Assembly: GCA_000703065.1 (NCBI GenBank)
Contig: JNLK01000001.1
Location: forward strand, 2,378,001 to 2,442,000
Source of the DNA: Lachnospiraceae bacterium AC2029
Lineage (GTDB): Bacteria; Bacillota; Clostridia; Lachnospirales; Lachnospiraceae
Direction of reading: 5' to 3'
Length of the DNA: 64,000 bases
The notes beneath the pieces were generated by a model, which was not told the origin of the DNA, ran no database searches, and saw nothing but the letters and a program-made list of their open reading frames with translations. Positions 27,482 through 36,520 of this stretch are shown here, piece by piece (the first letter of the stretch is position 1; each line of letters opens with the position of its first letter). Position numbers and translations under genes: made by a program.

Positions 27482-27510
27482 TTGTCAGGGAGTGCCATTT
27501 TCGGTATAAT
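27482..27510 (+). promoter_or_regulatory. promoter of MoxR cluster 2
   Basis: TTGTCA (27482-27487), a 17-base spacer, TATAAT (27505-27510). The leader is about 160 bases long. The rest of the 27213-27677 gap has no credible gene. Confidence 0.7.
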
Positions 27511-27677
27511 GATTACAGGGTTATAGATATGGCCCGGAGGTCTTTATGTTTTGGGGATGACAACATCAATAATAATTATAATGCGACAACGCAAAAAAAA
27601 TGATAGAATAAACAACATAGACAAGCCGGTTTCCGCCTTTTCGGAACGGGCAGAGCAAAGGAAATGAGGATGTTTCA

Positions 27678-28610
27678 ATGTCAGACGTTCAGAAAATTCA
27701 GGCAGTTCAGGATAATGTTAATAAGGTGATCAAGGGTAAGGAGCATGTGGTACGCAAGGTACTTGCAGCCGTGATCGCCGGCGGACACATTTTGATGGAG
27801 GATATCCCGGGCGTGGGAAAGACGACACTGGCCACCGCTTTTGCGCGTGCCCTGTCTCTGGCATACAAACGTGTCCAGTTCACGCCGGACGTTCTTCCCA
27901 GTGATATCCTGGGCTTTTCCATGTATAACAGTGCCACCAAGGAATTCGAGTATCGGCCGGGATCGGTCTTCTGCAATCTCTTCCTTGCGGATGAGATCAA
28001 CCGTACCTCGCCCAAGACCCAGTCGGCGCTCCTGGAGGTTATGGAGGAGGGAACGGCTACGGTGGACGGAGTGACCCGCAGACTGCCGGATCCCTTCATC
28101 GTAATAGCCACCGAGAACCCCTATGGTTCCTCGGGTACACAGCTTCTCCCGGAATCCCAGCTGGACCGTTTTATGGTCTGTCTTTCCATGGGTTATCCGG
28201 CGCATGCCGATGCGGTTCAGATCCTGAAGGGAAATGCGCTGAACCCCATTTCCACGGTGGAAGCGGTCCTTGGAATGGAGGAGCTGATCGCGCTCCGGAA
28301 GGAAGCCAATGATATGTATATCAGGGATGAGATCTACGAATACATCGTCAACCTGGTGGAGACCACAAGACAGATCGATCTCTTCTCCATGGGAGCCAGT
28401 CCCCGTGGTACCATTGCACTTCTTAAGATGGCAAAGGCCATGGCGGTGATCGAGGGACGTAACTACGTGACCGCTGCGGATGTTCAGTCCGTTACACGGG
28501 ATACCCTCGGCCACAGAGTGAAGCTGGGACAGAGGACCCGTGCCCAGGGGATCAATATGGACGGGGCGATCCGCATGCTGCTGGAAACGGTTCCCGTTCC
28601 GAGAATCTAA
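27678..28610 (+). CDS. MoxR-family AAA+ ATPase, cluster 2
   Basis: 310 residues. Walker A DIPGVGKTTLA, Walker B LADEINRTSPKTQSALLEVM, sensor ATENPYGSSGTQLLPESQLDRF. Only moderately similar to the cluster 1 ATPase: it has the canonical GVGKT loop instead of GLAKT, so the two are distinct paralogues rather than a recent duplication. GAGGA precedes the start. It heads a four-gene run with DUF58, transglutaminase and DUF4230 genes, the classic MoxR-DUF58-TGc arrangement. Confidence 0.9.
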   Translation: MSDVQKIQAVQDNVNKVIKGKEHVVRKVLAAVIAGGHILMEDIPGVGKTTLATAFARALSLAYKRVQFTPDVLPSDILGFSMYNSATKEFEYRPGSVFCNLFLADEINRTSPKTQSALLEVMEEGTATVDGVTRRLPDPFIVIATENPYGSSGTQLLPESQLDRFMVCLSMGYPAHADAVQILKGNALNPISTVEAVLGMEELIALRKEANDMYIRDEIYEYIVNLVETTRQIDLFSMGASPRGTIALLKMAKAMAVIEGRNYVTAADVQSVTRDTLGHRVKLGQRTRAQGINMDGAIRMLLETVPVPRI

Positions 28611-28671
28611 ATCCACAGATACTATTTGTCCGAAAAAGAGAAATGATCTACAACAAAGAAAGGCTGTCAGC

Positions 28672-29712
28672 GTGAAAACCAGAATCCATGTTACAAGAAT
28701 AATTGCATATCTGGTGCAGCTCGCGCTTGTGGTCTTTCTTTATTGGTTCCTGCGAAGCCATTTCTTTCTGATGCTTCTTGCCATCATGGCGGTGGTTCCG
28801 GTCATTTCCCTGGTATCCGTCTTCATCCTGCGCAGGATGGTGGACGTCACGCTGATCGCACCGGAGCGACAGCAGGGAAGGGACGAGGCCGGGTATCTTA
28901 GGATGCTGATCAAAAACCGTTCCTGGATCATGTCCTTTGATGCCAATATGATGCTTCACACCGAAAATGTTTTCTATGGCGATTCTGCCACGGTACGGCT
29001 GTCCGTTCCGATCCAAATGCATTCAACCTATGAGAAAATGATTCCGCTCAGGTATACCATGAACGGGATGTACCGGTATACCCTGGACGGTTTTACCATG
29101 CGGGATCTTCTGGGAGTGGTATCCCTGTGCAAGAAGGTGACGACGGTAACGGAGGTGACGGTCTTTCCGGCTGAGGAGGGGGCCAGGGTCGGGAGCCTTT
29201 CCGACATGTCCAGAGGCATGACGGAGAGTGAAGAGACCATGAAACGCGGACATGATTTCTCGGATGTATCCGATGTCCGTGAGTATATCCCCGGGGATAA
29301 GCTCATGTCCATTCACTGGAAGCTGTCGGCAAAGCGGGATATTCTGATGGTGAAGGACAGGGTGTCCATGTCGGATCAGCAGATGGTGATCCTGACGGAG
29401 CTTTCCGGAGGAGATGAGCAGATCGATGAGGTCCTGACGCTGACCTACGGAGTCTGCATGGCATTTGTCCGGGAGCAGGTATACATCCGGCTGATGTGGT
29501 GGAGCGAGGGGCGTTATTCCTTTGAGGAACGTCAGATCATCAATAAGGAATCTCTGAAGGCGGCCTTTTCGGATCTGTATTTTGACAAGATCTACACGGA
29601 TACGGAGAAGACGCGGGAGCTGATGCGCAGCATCCGCCCGGAATTAAAGGCCTACGTGCATATATGTAACAGAAACGGAGAAGCAAATGCCGAGGTTGTC
29701 GAGCAGGACTAA
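28672..29712 (+). CDS. DUF58 membrane protein, cluster 2
   Basis: 346 residues from GTG at 28672, which has AAAGG upstream; the frame is open from 28540 but that part overlaps the MoxR gene. Two N-terminal membrane helices (about 8-25 and 28-46), an extracytoplasmic-like beta region, then the DUF58 core with VREYIPGDKLMSIHWKLSAK (about 200-220). It overlaps the transglutaminase gene by 26 bases. Partner of the MoxR ATPase. Confidence 0.83.
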   Translation: MKTRIHVTRIIAYLVQLALVVFLYWFLRSHFFLMLLAIMAVVPVISLVSVFILRRMVDVTLIAPERQQGRDEAGYLRMLIKNRSWIMSFDANMMLHTENVFYGDSATVRLSVPIQMHSTYEKMIPLRYTMNGMYRYTLDGFTMRDLLGVVSLCKKVTTVTEVTVFPAEEGARVGSLSDMSRGMTESEETMKRGHDFSDVSDVREYIPGDKLMSIHWKLSAKRDILMVKDRVSMSDQQMVILTELSGGDEQIDEVLTLTYGVCMAFVREQVYIRLMWWSEGRYSFEERQIINKESLKAAFSDLYFDKIYTDTEKTRELMRSIRPELKAYVHICNRNGEANAEVVEQD

Positions 29713-32179
29713 ACAACTGAATAAGGCAGAAAAGCAGGCGGCCAAAGAGGAACGGAAGAGGATCCGTATCTCGGCCTGGAGGGATGAGGATACCCGGGAG
29801 CTCCCGCTCTGTAAGGGCGTGACCATCGATCAGTCCGTCTACAAGATCGCGGAGAACCGACTCTGGACTCTTCTCATCAAGGGATTTATCGTGTATCTCA
29901 TCACTGCAGGAGGGATCGGAAGCTACCTGACGATGATGGAGATCCCATTTTCGGAGATCATCTTCCATACGGTGATCCTGATCACGGCGATCCTTTGTGC
30001 ATGTCTGTATCACAGCTGGAAATCAGAGAACCTGGGTTATCTGATCTTTTTCAGTGTCTACGCAGTCATTCTCTTTCTGTTCCGGGACTACATCAACAGT
30101 GGTTTCTACGCCATAGTCAATGAGACGAATGAATGGATCTCCGCCTATTTCAACACGGAAGGTACGCAGCATTATAACGAGCGGATCGCCAACAGGTATG
30201 CGGCGGTTACGGTTGCCGTGACGCTGATCGGTATCGCGGCGAATATCCTGCTGAATAACTATATTCTCCGCCGGGCGCGGTATATGATCGCGGCGGGCAT
30301 GGGAGTGACACTGAATCTGGTGGGGCTCTACATGGACAAGGAGCCTGCCCTCATGTATTCCCTGATGCTGATCACGGGACTCTGCATGACCTATGTCCTG
30401 AAGTGCGGAAGGCATTTCTGGCTCAGCCGGAATGATCATATCTTCAAACGAAAGAAGTGGGGTCTGTCCTACGGGCATGACCAGAAATCACTCCGACAGG
30501 GAATGCTGCTGGTGCTTGTACTGGTGCTTCTGATCGCAAATGTGGTCAATCTGATCCGGCCGAGGGATCAGTATATCTACTACAGGTCGGAAAGTGAACT
30601 GAAGTCTACTACAAAGGATCAGATCCAGAATCTTCTGATCCTGGGTCTTGCCGGCTTCTGGAACTGGTATCCGAACAACGGTGGTCTTGCCAGCGGTGAA
30701 CTGGGAGGAGTTTCCTCCATCAACCTGGACTACCAGCCGGATCTGAATCTCACATTTACGCCCTACAGTACCGGAACGGTATATGTGAAGAATCTGATCG
30801 GCCAGACCTATGTTCCCAATGAAAATTACTGGATACAGCCTGAGACCTATGATCTGGCGGAGGAGCAGAACCTCTATGACGCGGAAGCCCTGCGGCAGGC
30901 CTACGAGGCAGGAGAGCCGAAGGCAGCGAAGGGAGTCATGCAGATCAAGAACATCGCTGCACCGGCCCAGAACTATCATCCGTACTATACCATGATGGAA
31001 CATGGACCACTGTGGCAGAGGAAGACGCAGGAGTATGAGTATTATCCGCTTCTGGATGAGTCCCTTCTGACCCAGGAGTCCCGTGAGGTGGATCCTGCGT
31101 ACCTGGTGGTACCGGAGGATAACCGTGCAGCCATCAATGATCTGATCGTAGAAGCGCAGCTGTCACCAAAGGATGACCCGGAAATGACGGTCACCAAGCT
31201 TTCGGATTATTTTGAGAAGGAGATACCCTATACGATCCGCCCGGGAGCAACCCCGAGAAGAGAGGATTTCATCAATTTCTTCCTGACAAAGAACCGGAAG
31301 GGCTACTGTGCACATTTTGCCAGCACGGCAGTTCTGACGTTCCGTGCGCTGGGAATCCCGGCAAGATACTGTGAGGGGTATGCGGTTTCCTACAGTCAGA
31401 TCCTGTCCCGCGGTGAACTGGTGGAAGGTGAAGAGAACAATTATGATAAATTCTACAGCGGGTACAATGCACTGGGAGAAACCGCTGTGGTCAGCGTGAA
31501 TGCCACGGATGCCAATGCCCATGCATGGGTGGAGGTATACATCGATAAAAAGGGCTGGGTGATCGCTGAGGTGACTCCGTCCACCTCATCGGATGAGGAT
31601 GAAGAGCTCGGCTCCTTCTGGGAGAATTTCAGCGATCTGTTCGGTGACGGGGATACAGACAATGCGACCGATTCCGGAGACGGAGGCGGAGGTTTCAGAA
31701 TCTCCATCGACGACGGTATCATGAAGATCGTGGCCTATGTCCTGATCGTGCTGATCCTGCTCGCACTGCTGATCTTCCTTGGCTTCAAGGTGGCACCGGT
31801 GATCCGTTACCATATCGCTTACAGCAACGGAGACTGGTCCGAACGTCTGATCCTGTACTACAGCAGGGCCATGAGAAGGCGACGAAGAGACAGTGAACTA
31901 AGGTCCTGTGTGAACTATCGCGAGCAGACAGAACTGCTTTATGACAGAAGAAGAGAAGCAGGGGTTCCGAATTCCGAGTGGATGGAGTATAATGAACCTG
32001 TACAGGTGGATGGCCGAAGAGTGAACTCACCTCCTCTGGAGGAACTGATCCATGTTCTGGAGCAGGCGGGATTCTCGAAGGAACCGATCACCGAAGAGGT
32101 ATTCCATACATCGAAACTTCGGGTGGACGAGCTACTGAAGAAGGTTCGTCAGAAAGGAGCAAAGAAGGATGAGGAGTGA
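29687..32179 (+). CDS. transglutaminase-like membrane protein, cluster 2
   Basis: 830 residues. A basic N-terminal tail (1-60), about six or seven membrane helices (about 70-290), an extracytoplasmic transglutaminase/protease-like domain (about 480-650) and a final helix (about 685-705) with a cytoplasmic tail. The Cys-His-Asp-type core is visible: GYCAHFASTAVLTFRALGIP with the catalytic Cys, ANAHAWVEVYI with His, and the following GWVIAEVTPS. Between helix and tail is a Gly/Ser/Asp-rich linker. This is the TgpA-like architecture of MoxR operons. It may cleave or cross-link surface proteins; the substrate is unknown. The last 11 bases overlap the next gene. Confidence 0.87.
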   Translation: MPRLSSRTKQLNKAEKQAAKEERKRIRISAWRDEDTRELPLCKGVTIDQSVYKIAENRLWTLLIKGFIVYLITAGGIGSYLTMMEIPFSEIIFHTVILITAILCACLYHSWKSENLGYLIFFSVYAVILFLFRDYINSGFYAIVNETNEWISAYFNTEGTQHYNERIANRYAAVTVAVTLIGIAANILLNNYILRRARYMIAAGMGVTLNLVGLYMDKEPALMYSLMLITGLCMTYVLKCGRHFWLSRNDHIFKRKKWGLSYGHDQKSLRQGMLLVLVLVLLIANVVNLIRPRDQYIYYRSESELKSTTKDQIQNLLILGLAGFWNWYPNNGGLASGELGGVSSINLDYQPDLNLTFTPYSTGTVYVKNLIGQTYVPNENYWIQPETYDLAEEQNLYDAEALRQAYEAGEPKAAKGVMQIKNIAAPAQNYHPYYTMMEHGPLWQRKTQEYEYYPLLDESLLTQESREVDPAYLVVPEDNRAAINDLIVEAQLSPKDDPEMTVTKLSDYFEKEIPYTIRPGATPRREDFINFFLTKNRKGYCAHFASTAVLTFRALGIPARYCEGYAVSYSQILSRGELVEGEENNYDKFYSGYNALGETAVVSVNATDANAHAWVEVYIDKKGWVIAEVTPSTSSDEDEELGSFWENFSDLFGDGDTDNATDSGDGGGGFRISIDDGIMKIVAYVLIVLILLALLIFLGFKVAPVIRYHIAYSNGDWSERLILYYSRAMRRRRRDSELRSCVNYREQTELLYDRRREAGVPNSEWMEYNEPVQVDGRRVNSPPLEELIHVLEQAGFSKEPITEEVFHTSKLRVDELLKKVRQKGAKKDEE

Positions 32180-32807
32180 ACGATCGGAAAGAGCAGAGCG
32201 CCGCAGAGTCTGGTGGGCGAGTCTGAATCAGATGACCAGGACCGTTATTCTGATCGTGGTTGCGATCGCGCTGATCATGGGCGGAGTTTGGCTGAAGACC
32301 TTCCTGTTCGGAAAGAGTGAGCCGAAGATCACAGCGGATTATATTACCGGAAAGCTTGAGACCGCCAGTGATCTGACGACTGCGGAGCTGACCTATACCG
32401 GTCTTATAAAATTCGAGGACGGTTCGATCCCTTTACTGACTCAGAAGGGATTTACGATGAAATATACGGCAACCGTACGTGCGGGAATCGATTTCTCCAA
32501 GATCGAGGTTGATGTAAACAGTAAAACGGTCGTGGTTACGATCCCGGAGACGGAGATCCAGTCCGTGGATGTGGATTCCAACTCCATCAGCTTCTATGAT
32601 CAGAGCTATGCGATCTTCAACTGGGGCAGCAAGGATGATGTGACTACAGCGATCCAGGCGGCACAGAATGATGTGGCGTCAAATGCGGATGTGGAGTCGC
32701 TGAAACAGAAATCAGCCGAGCAGACGGAGAAGCTGGTTCGCGGGCTTCTGGAGGATGCCATCGGAGATAAGGAGCTGATCATCAAGAAGAAGGCGGCTAC
32801 GAACTAA
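32169..32807 (+). CDS. DUF4230 family membrane protein
   Basis: 212 residues with a basic N-terminus, one membrane helix (about 24-46) and an extracytoplasmic domain whose TAELTYTGLIKF, YTATVRAGIDFSKIEVDV and VVVTIPETEI segments fit DUF4230. Function of the family is unknown. Its start overlaps the transglutaminase stop by 11 bases, so it is translationally coupled and probably belongs to the same envelope complex. Confidence 0.8.
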   Translation: MRSERSERAERRRVWWASLNQMTRTVILIVVAIALIMGGVWLKTFLFGKSEPKITADYITGKLETASDLTTAELTYTGLIKFEDGSIPLLTQKGFTMKYTATVRAGIDFSKIEVDVNSKTVVVTIPETEIQSVDVDSNSISFYDQSYAIFNWGSKDDVTTAIQAAQNDVASNADVESLKQKSAEQTEKLVRGLLEDAIGDKELIIKKKAATN

Positions 32808-32953
32808 ATCCGGAGGAGCAGCGGGTGTTTGATCCGTTGGCGCATACCGGAGCGTCAACCTCTTTTCCCCGACCGTCATTTGTGAACACATTGCAAACTG
32901 TCTGACAAATCTGCGAATATCACGAAAAAATAAGATAAATTCACAAATCGATA

Positions 32954-32982
32954 TTGACATGTCACGCAAATTGCACTATAAT
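32954..32982 (+). promoter_or_regulatory. perfect consensus promoter of the orphan RNA
   Basis: TTGACA (32954-32959), exactly 17 bases, TATAAT (32977-32982). No open reading frame of credible size follows for 500 bases. Confidence 0.85.
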
Positions 32983-32988
32983 AAACTT

Positions 32989-33363
32989 ACATAGAAAGAG
33001 AACGGATCATACCTGCAGCGGTACTGCAGGAAATACCTCAGGTGGTGAGGGGTAAATAAGCGAGGAAGGAAGGTAGATAAGACGGCCGAAGAAATAGCGT
33101 ATATGGCAACCTTAGTTACCGAGATAAACGTCCTGGAAACCCGGGAGGTACAGACGTCGTAGGATGAAAAGGCTGTATAGATATATCACGTAGAAACAGC
33201 AAATGGCGGTAATTGGTATCACAAGTGGTACGGGAACGTAAGGTACGGGTTGAACGAAATAGAATCAAAGGCGACCTGCCCGTAGGCAAAGGCCAGGTGG
33301 GGACGCAAAAAACTTCATAAGATATATTGGAGGGCATCCACCCGAGATGGATGCCCTCTTTCG
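32989..33363 (+). ncRNA. probable structured non-coding RNA, about 370 nt, family not recognised
   Basis: It is bounded by a perfect promoter and a strong terminator and has no ORF with a ribosome site. Inside are several stems: CCTGCAG-CGGTA-CTGCAGG (33012-33030), a TCCTGG/CCCGGGA hairpin flanked by ACGTC...GACGT near 33130-33160, and GCG-ACCTG...CAGGT-GGGGA-CGC near 33270-33306. The element GGTACGGG occurs twice near 33227-33260. I compared it by eye with RNase P RNA, tmRNA, SRP RNA and 6S RNA and found none of their conserved blocks. Transcript ends are inferred from the promoter and terminator. Confidence 0.7.
33329..33363 (+). terminator. terminator of the orphan RNA
   Basis: GAGGGCATCCA pairs with TGGATGCCCTC (11 bp) across CCCGAGA, followed by TTTCG. 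Confidence 0.85.
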
Positions 33364-33493
33364 TATTGTTTGGTCTTACCTACCTTGCGATTCATTCACG
33401 AATCTTCTCCATTTTTCGTATCTTCGCTACCTGAATTCGGGATGAAGTGAATTTCCACTTCAGATAATCAGGGAAGTATGTTAGAATACCCGC

Positions 33494-34003
33494 ATGGAAA
33501 AAAAGACTTCAAAAAGAGTGATCGTGTTTCGGGTTCTGGTGATCCTTTGGATGATCGTGATCTTCCTTTTCTCCGCCGCAGACGGAAATGAGTCTTCAAA
33601 AACCAGTGGCTGGGTGGGCCGGATGATCGGCTCCATCTTCCATTCGGACTTTGAGGACTGGACAGAGGAGGAGCAGGAGGCCTACGCCGAGAAGATCGAA
33701 TATCCCATAAGAAAAGCAGCCCATGCCACGGAATATGCCGTGCTGGCACTGCTTTTCTTCGGTGCGCTGCCCTTCGAGGGAAAGAAAAGGTATCTTCTTT
33801 CCTGGCTCTTCGCAGCACTCTATGCATGTACGGATGAGTTTCACCAGCTCTTTGTTCCCGGACGGGCCGGGACGCTGTTCGATGTAGGTGTGGACAGTCT
33901 CGGGGCGCTGGCAGGACTTCTCATTCTGTGGGGGATCCTCAGTCTCAGAAAGAAACTCCGGAAACATCCGGACGAACGGTGCACGCCCACGCAAACTCCG
34001 TAG
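33494..34003 (+). CDS. VanZ-like family membrane protein
   Basis: 169 residues with four membrane segments. The VanZ-like core RKAAHATEYAVLALLFF...ALYACTDEFHQLFVPGRAGTLFDVGVDSLGAL is complete, including the conserved His, Glu and Asp residues facing the membrane interior. VanZ itself gives low-level teicoplanin resistance, but most VanZ-like proteins stand alone with unknown function; no glycopeptide-resistance genes are near. The upstream 130 bases contain a GAAGTG/CACTTC hairpin and TAGAAT but no convincing -35. Confidence 0.88.
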   Translation: MEKKTSKRVIVFRVLVILWMIVIFLFSAADGNESSKTSGWVGRMIGSIFHSDFEDWTEEEQEAYAEKIEYPIRKAAHATEYAVLALLFFGALPFEGKKRYLLSWLFAALYACTDEFHQLFVPGRAGTLFDVGVDSLGALAGLLILWGILSLRKKLRKHPDERCTPTQTP

Positions 34004-34058
34004 ATTTTTCGTCTGAGACATCTGATTCGACTTGCTCAGTAGATCACCTTCCTGCAGA

Positions 34059-34784
34059 TCACTCTCCGTCGACGATCTCGGAGTTTACCTTTATGATGGC
34101 GCGGGGCAGGGCATCCCGGGAGTTGTTCCAGGGCTTGTCCGCATTGCGGTGATCGAACTTGTCGATGAACCAGGAGGTGTCGCCGTTGACCCTTTCCAGG
34201 TTCGCGAAGAAGACCTTGTTCAGTGTGGCGTACAGGGAATCCGCATCGCCCTTTCCGAGACGTTTTCCGCCTTCATCGTAGAGGCGTCCGTAGTGGGATA
34301 GGCAGAAGCCCTTACAGTTCTCGACTTTTCCTCTGAAATCCGAATCCTTCTTCCAAAGATAGAAGAAGGTATCCACATAACGGTCAAAGACCGGAGTGAT
34401 CCTCTGGCAGACGAAGCAGGTGCTTTCAACCTCATGGATCAGTTTTACGACAGGAGCTTCTCCTGTCTTTTTTGTCAGAAAGCCTCCCCGTTCGCCGGGC
34501 CCCTGATCCGCTGCGGCCTTCAGATCCTTCAGAAGCTTATTCATGTGGGTGTTCATCATAAGAGCAAGTCCCAGACGGTTCTTTCTGGAATAGAGCTGAC
34601 GGATATGGACGGAGCAGAAGCCCAGCTTGTCCGTCACCTCACGATTGTCATCCTCCATATAGCTCGGTCCGAGTGTGAACTCGATCGCCGAATTCTCGAT
34701 GCTGTGATACATTTCACAGAAGGGGCATTCGGAGTCCCCTTCAAAGGCTTCATTCACCGGGATCGTAAAAAGCTGTTCAGCCAT
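34059..34784 (-). CDS. DUF6062-like cysteine-rich protein
   Basis: 241 residues, soluble. Four regularly placed Cys/His elements, CPFC (about 20-23), GFCSVH (about 55-60), CFVC (about 120-123) and GFCLSH (about 158-163), suggest two metal-binding or redox sites built from a duplicated module. I recognise it as the Lachnospiraceae-type DUF6062 group; function unknown. The start at 34784 has AGGAGG 6 bases upstream; an in-frame TTG two codons earlier is too close to it. Convergent with the VanZ-like gene. Confidence 0.7.
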   Translation of the reverse strand: MAEQLFTIPVNEAFEGDSECPFCEMYHSIENSAIEFTLGPSYMEDDNREVTDKLGFCSVHIRQLYSRKNRLGLALMMNTHMNKLLKDLKAAADQGPGERGGFLTKKTGEAPVVKLIHEVESTCFVCQRITPVFDRYVDTFFYLWKKDSDFRGKVENCKGFCLSHYGRLYDEGGKRLGKGDADSLYATLNKVFFANLERVNGDTSWFIDKFDHRNADKPWNNSRDALPRAIIKVNSEIVDGE

Positions 34785-35008
34785 AGTCAACCTCCTGATT
34801 TATACAATCTTTTCATAGTGTCGTACTTTTGCAGACGGGGTAAGAATAAGTATGGAATTTTCCTAATGATTATATTAAAATATAAGAGTTATCTGTCCTT
34901 ATCATACAATACATCACGGGGGCAGGCAACAGAAACGAACATGTGGTGTTACGGTTCGCGTCAGAGGCCTTTACAAAAGCGCATGGACCGTGGCAGAGAG
35001 GGAGAGTT

Positions 35009-36520
35009 ATGAAAGGAATCCGGAAGAAGATCCTGCTCATTGCATTTACGGTTCTGGCGATGCTGGGGCTTTCCTCCTGCGGCTCGGATATCCCGGAAAA
35101 CCGGGTGAATTCGATCGATGACATGGAGGGTAAGACCATCGGTGTCCAGCTGGGGACCACGGGGGATATCTATGCCTCGGATATGGAAGGCGATGAAGCA
35201 GGCACGAAGATCGAACGCTATAATAAGGGTGCCGATGCGGTTTCTTCCCTGAAGCAGGGAAAGATCGACTGTGTGATCATTGATGAACAGCCGGCGAAGG
35301 CGTTTATCCGTCAGAATGAGGAGCTTAAGATCCTGAATGAGGAGTTTACCCTGGAGGATTACGCGGCAGTGATCGCAAAGGGAAATGAGGCACTTCTCGA
35401 TGAAGTAAATCAGGCGCTGGAAGAGCTGAAGAAGGACGGAACCCTGCAGAAGATCATCGACCATTACATTCCCGATGAGCAAAGCGGCGAGGTGAACGAT
35501 TTCACCTATACTCAGACAGTAACCGGCGGGGAGAAACTTCGCATGGCAACCAATGCGCAGTTCCCGCCTTATGAGTATTACGAGAACGGGAAGATCGTGG
35601 GGATCGATGTGGATATCGCAAAGGCCATTGCGGATAAGCTGGGACGCGTGCTGGTGATCGATGATATCGAATTCGACGCTATCATCAATGCAGTCAGCTC
35701 CGGAAAGGCGGAAATCGGTCTTGCAGGCTTTACTGTGACGGATGAGAGAAAGAAGCAGATCAACTTCTCCGAATCCTATACCACCTCCAAGCAGGTGGTC
35801 ATCGTACGGGATGACGAAGCCATTAAGGCAGCCAACAGCCTGGGAGGTAAGCTGTACAACAGTTTCATCAAGGAAGGACGCTGGAAGTTCCTGGCGCAGG
35901 GTCTTCTGAATACCATCATCATTACCATCGTGGCGATCCTGATCGGTACCGCCCTCGGTTTTCTGCTGGCCATGGTGCGTGTGGCACATGAGAAGAACGG
36001 ATCCTTTACGATTCTGAACTATATTGTAAAGATCTACGTGACCATCATCCGGGGAACGCCGATGATGGTACAGCTTCTGATCATTTATTTCGTGATCTTC
36101 GCCTCCGTGGATATCAGTAAGATCCTTGTGGCGATCATTGCCTTCGGTCTGAACTCGTCTGCATATCTCTGCGAGGTCATCCGATCAGGTATCATGTCCA
36201 TAGATGAGGGACAGTTTGAGGCGGCGAAGAGTCTCGGCCTCAGCTATTCCGTGATGATGAAGTCCATCATCCTTCCCCAGGCGCTGAAAAATGTACTTCC
36301 GGCCATCGGAAATGAGTTCATAGCACTTCTGAAGGAGACCTCCATCGCAGGCTACATCGGTCTGCAGGATCTGACGAAGGGAGGGGATATCATCCGCAGT
36401 ATCACATATGAACCGCTGCTTCCGCTGCTGGCGGTGGCGCTGGTATATCTGCTTCTGGTCGTGCTCCTTTCGGCAGGGGTGTCCTGGCTGGAGAGGAGGT
36501 TGAAGAAGAATGAGCGCTAA
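35009..36520 (+). CDS. amino-acid ABC importer: substrate-binding domain fused to permease, lobes permuted
   Basis: 503 residues from ATG 35009 (GGGAG upstream). A lipoprotein signal with lipobox LSSC (Cys24) is followed by a solute-binding region and a HisM/GlnP-type permease (about 282-503; five helices; EAA loop [23 protein letters not shown]). In the usual family-3 binding protein the [11 protein letters not shown]...[12 protein letters not shown] lobe comes first and the [13 protein letters not shown]...IDCVII lobe second. Here [13 protein letters not shown] starts at 41 and the [24 protein letters not shown] tail helix ends at 154, whereas [22 protein letters not shown] begins at 177 and runs to about 267. 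It overlaps the ATPase gene by 11 bases. Substrate is probably a polar or cationic amino acid (inference). Confidence 0.88.
   Translation: MKGIRKKILLIAFTVLAMLGLSSCGSDIPENRVNSIDDMEGKTIGVQLGTTGDIYASDMEGDEAGTKIERYNKGADAVSSLKQGKIDCVIIDEQPAKAFIRQNEELKILNEEFTLEDYAAVIAKGNEALLDEVNQALEELKKDGTLQKIIDHYIPDEQSGEVNDFTYTQTVTGGEKLRMATNAQFPPYEYYENGKIVGIDVDIAKAIADKLGRVLVIDDIEFDAIINAVSSGKAEIGLAGFTVTDERKKQINFSESYTTSKQVVIVRDDEAIKAANSLGGKLYNSFIKEGRWKFLAQGLLNTIIITIVAILIGTALGFLLAMVRVAHEKNGSFTILNYIVKIYVTIIRGTPMMVQLLIIYFVIFASVDISKILVAIIAFGLNSSAYLCEVIRSGIMSIDEGQFEAAKSLGLSYSVMMKSIILPQALKNVLPAIGNEFIALLKETSIAGYIGLQDLTKGGDIIRSITYEPLLPLLAVALVYLLLVVLLSAGVSWLERRLKKNER

Noticed and set aside
27379-27603. 74-codon ORF upstream of MoxR cluster 2
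   Set aside because: It spans the promoter and inverted repeat, has no convincing ribosome site and a composition unlike the neighbouring genes.
33240-33315. c-di-GMP-I riboswitch resemblance (GGCAAA ... GGGACGCAAA)
   Set aside because: The short words match, but the second helix and tetraloop receptor are missing and a terminator follows with no gene under control.
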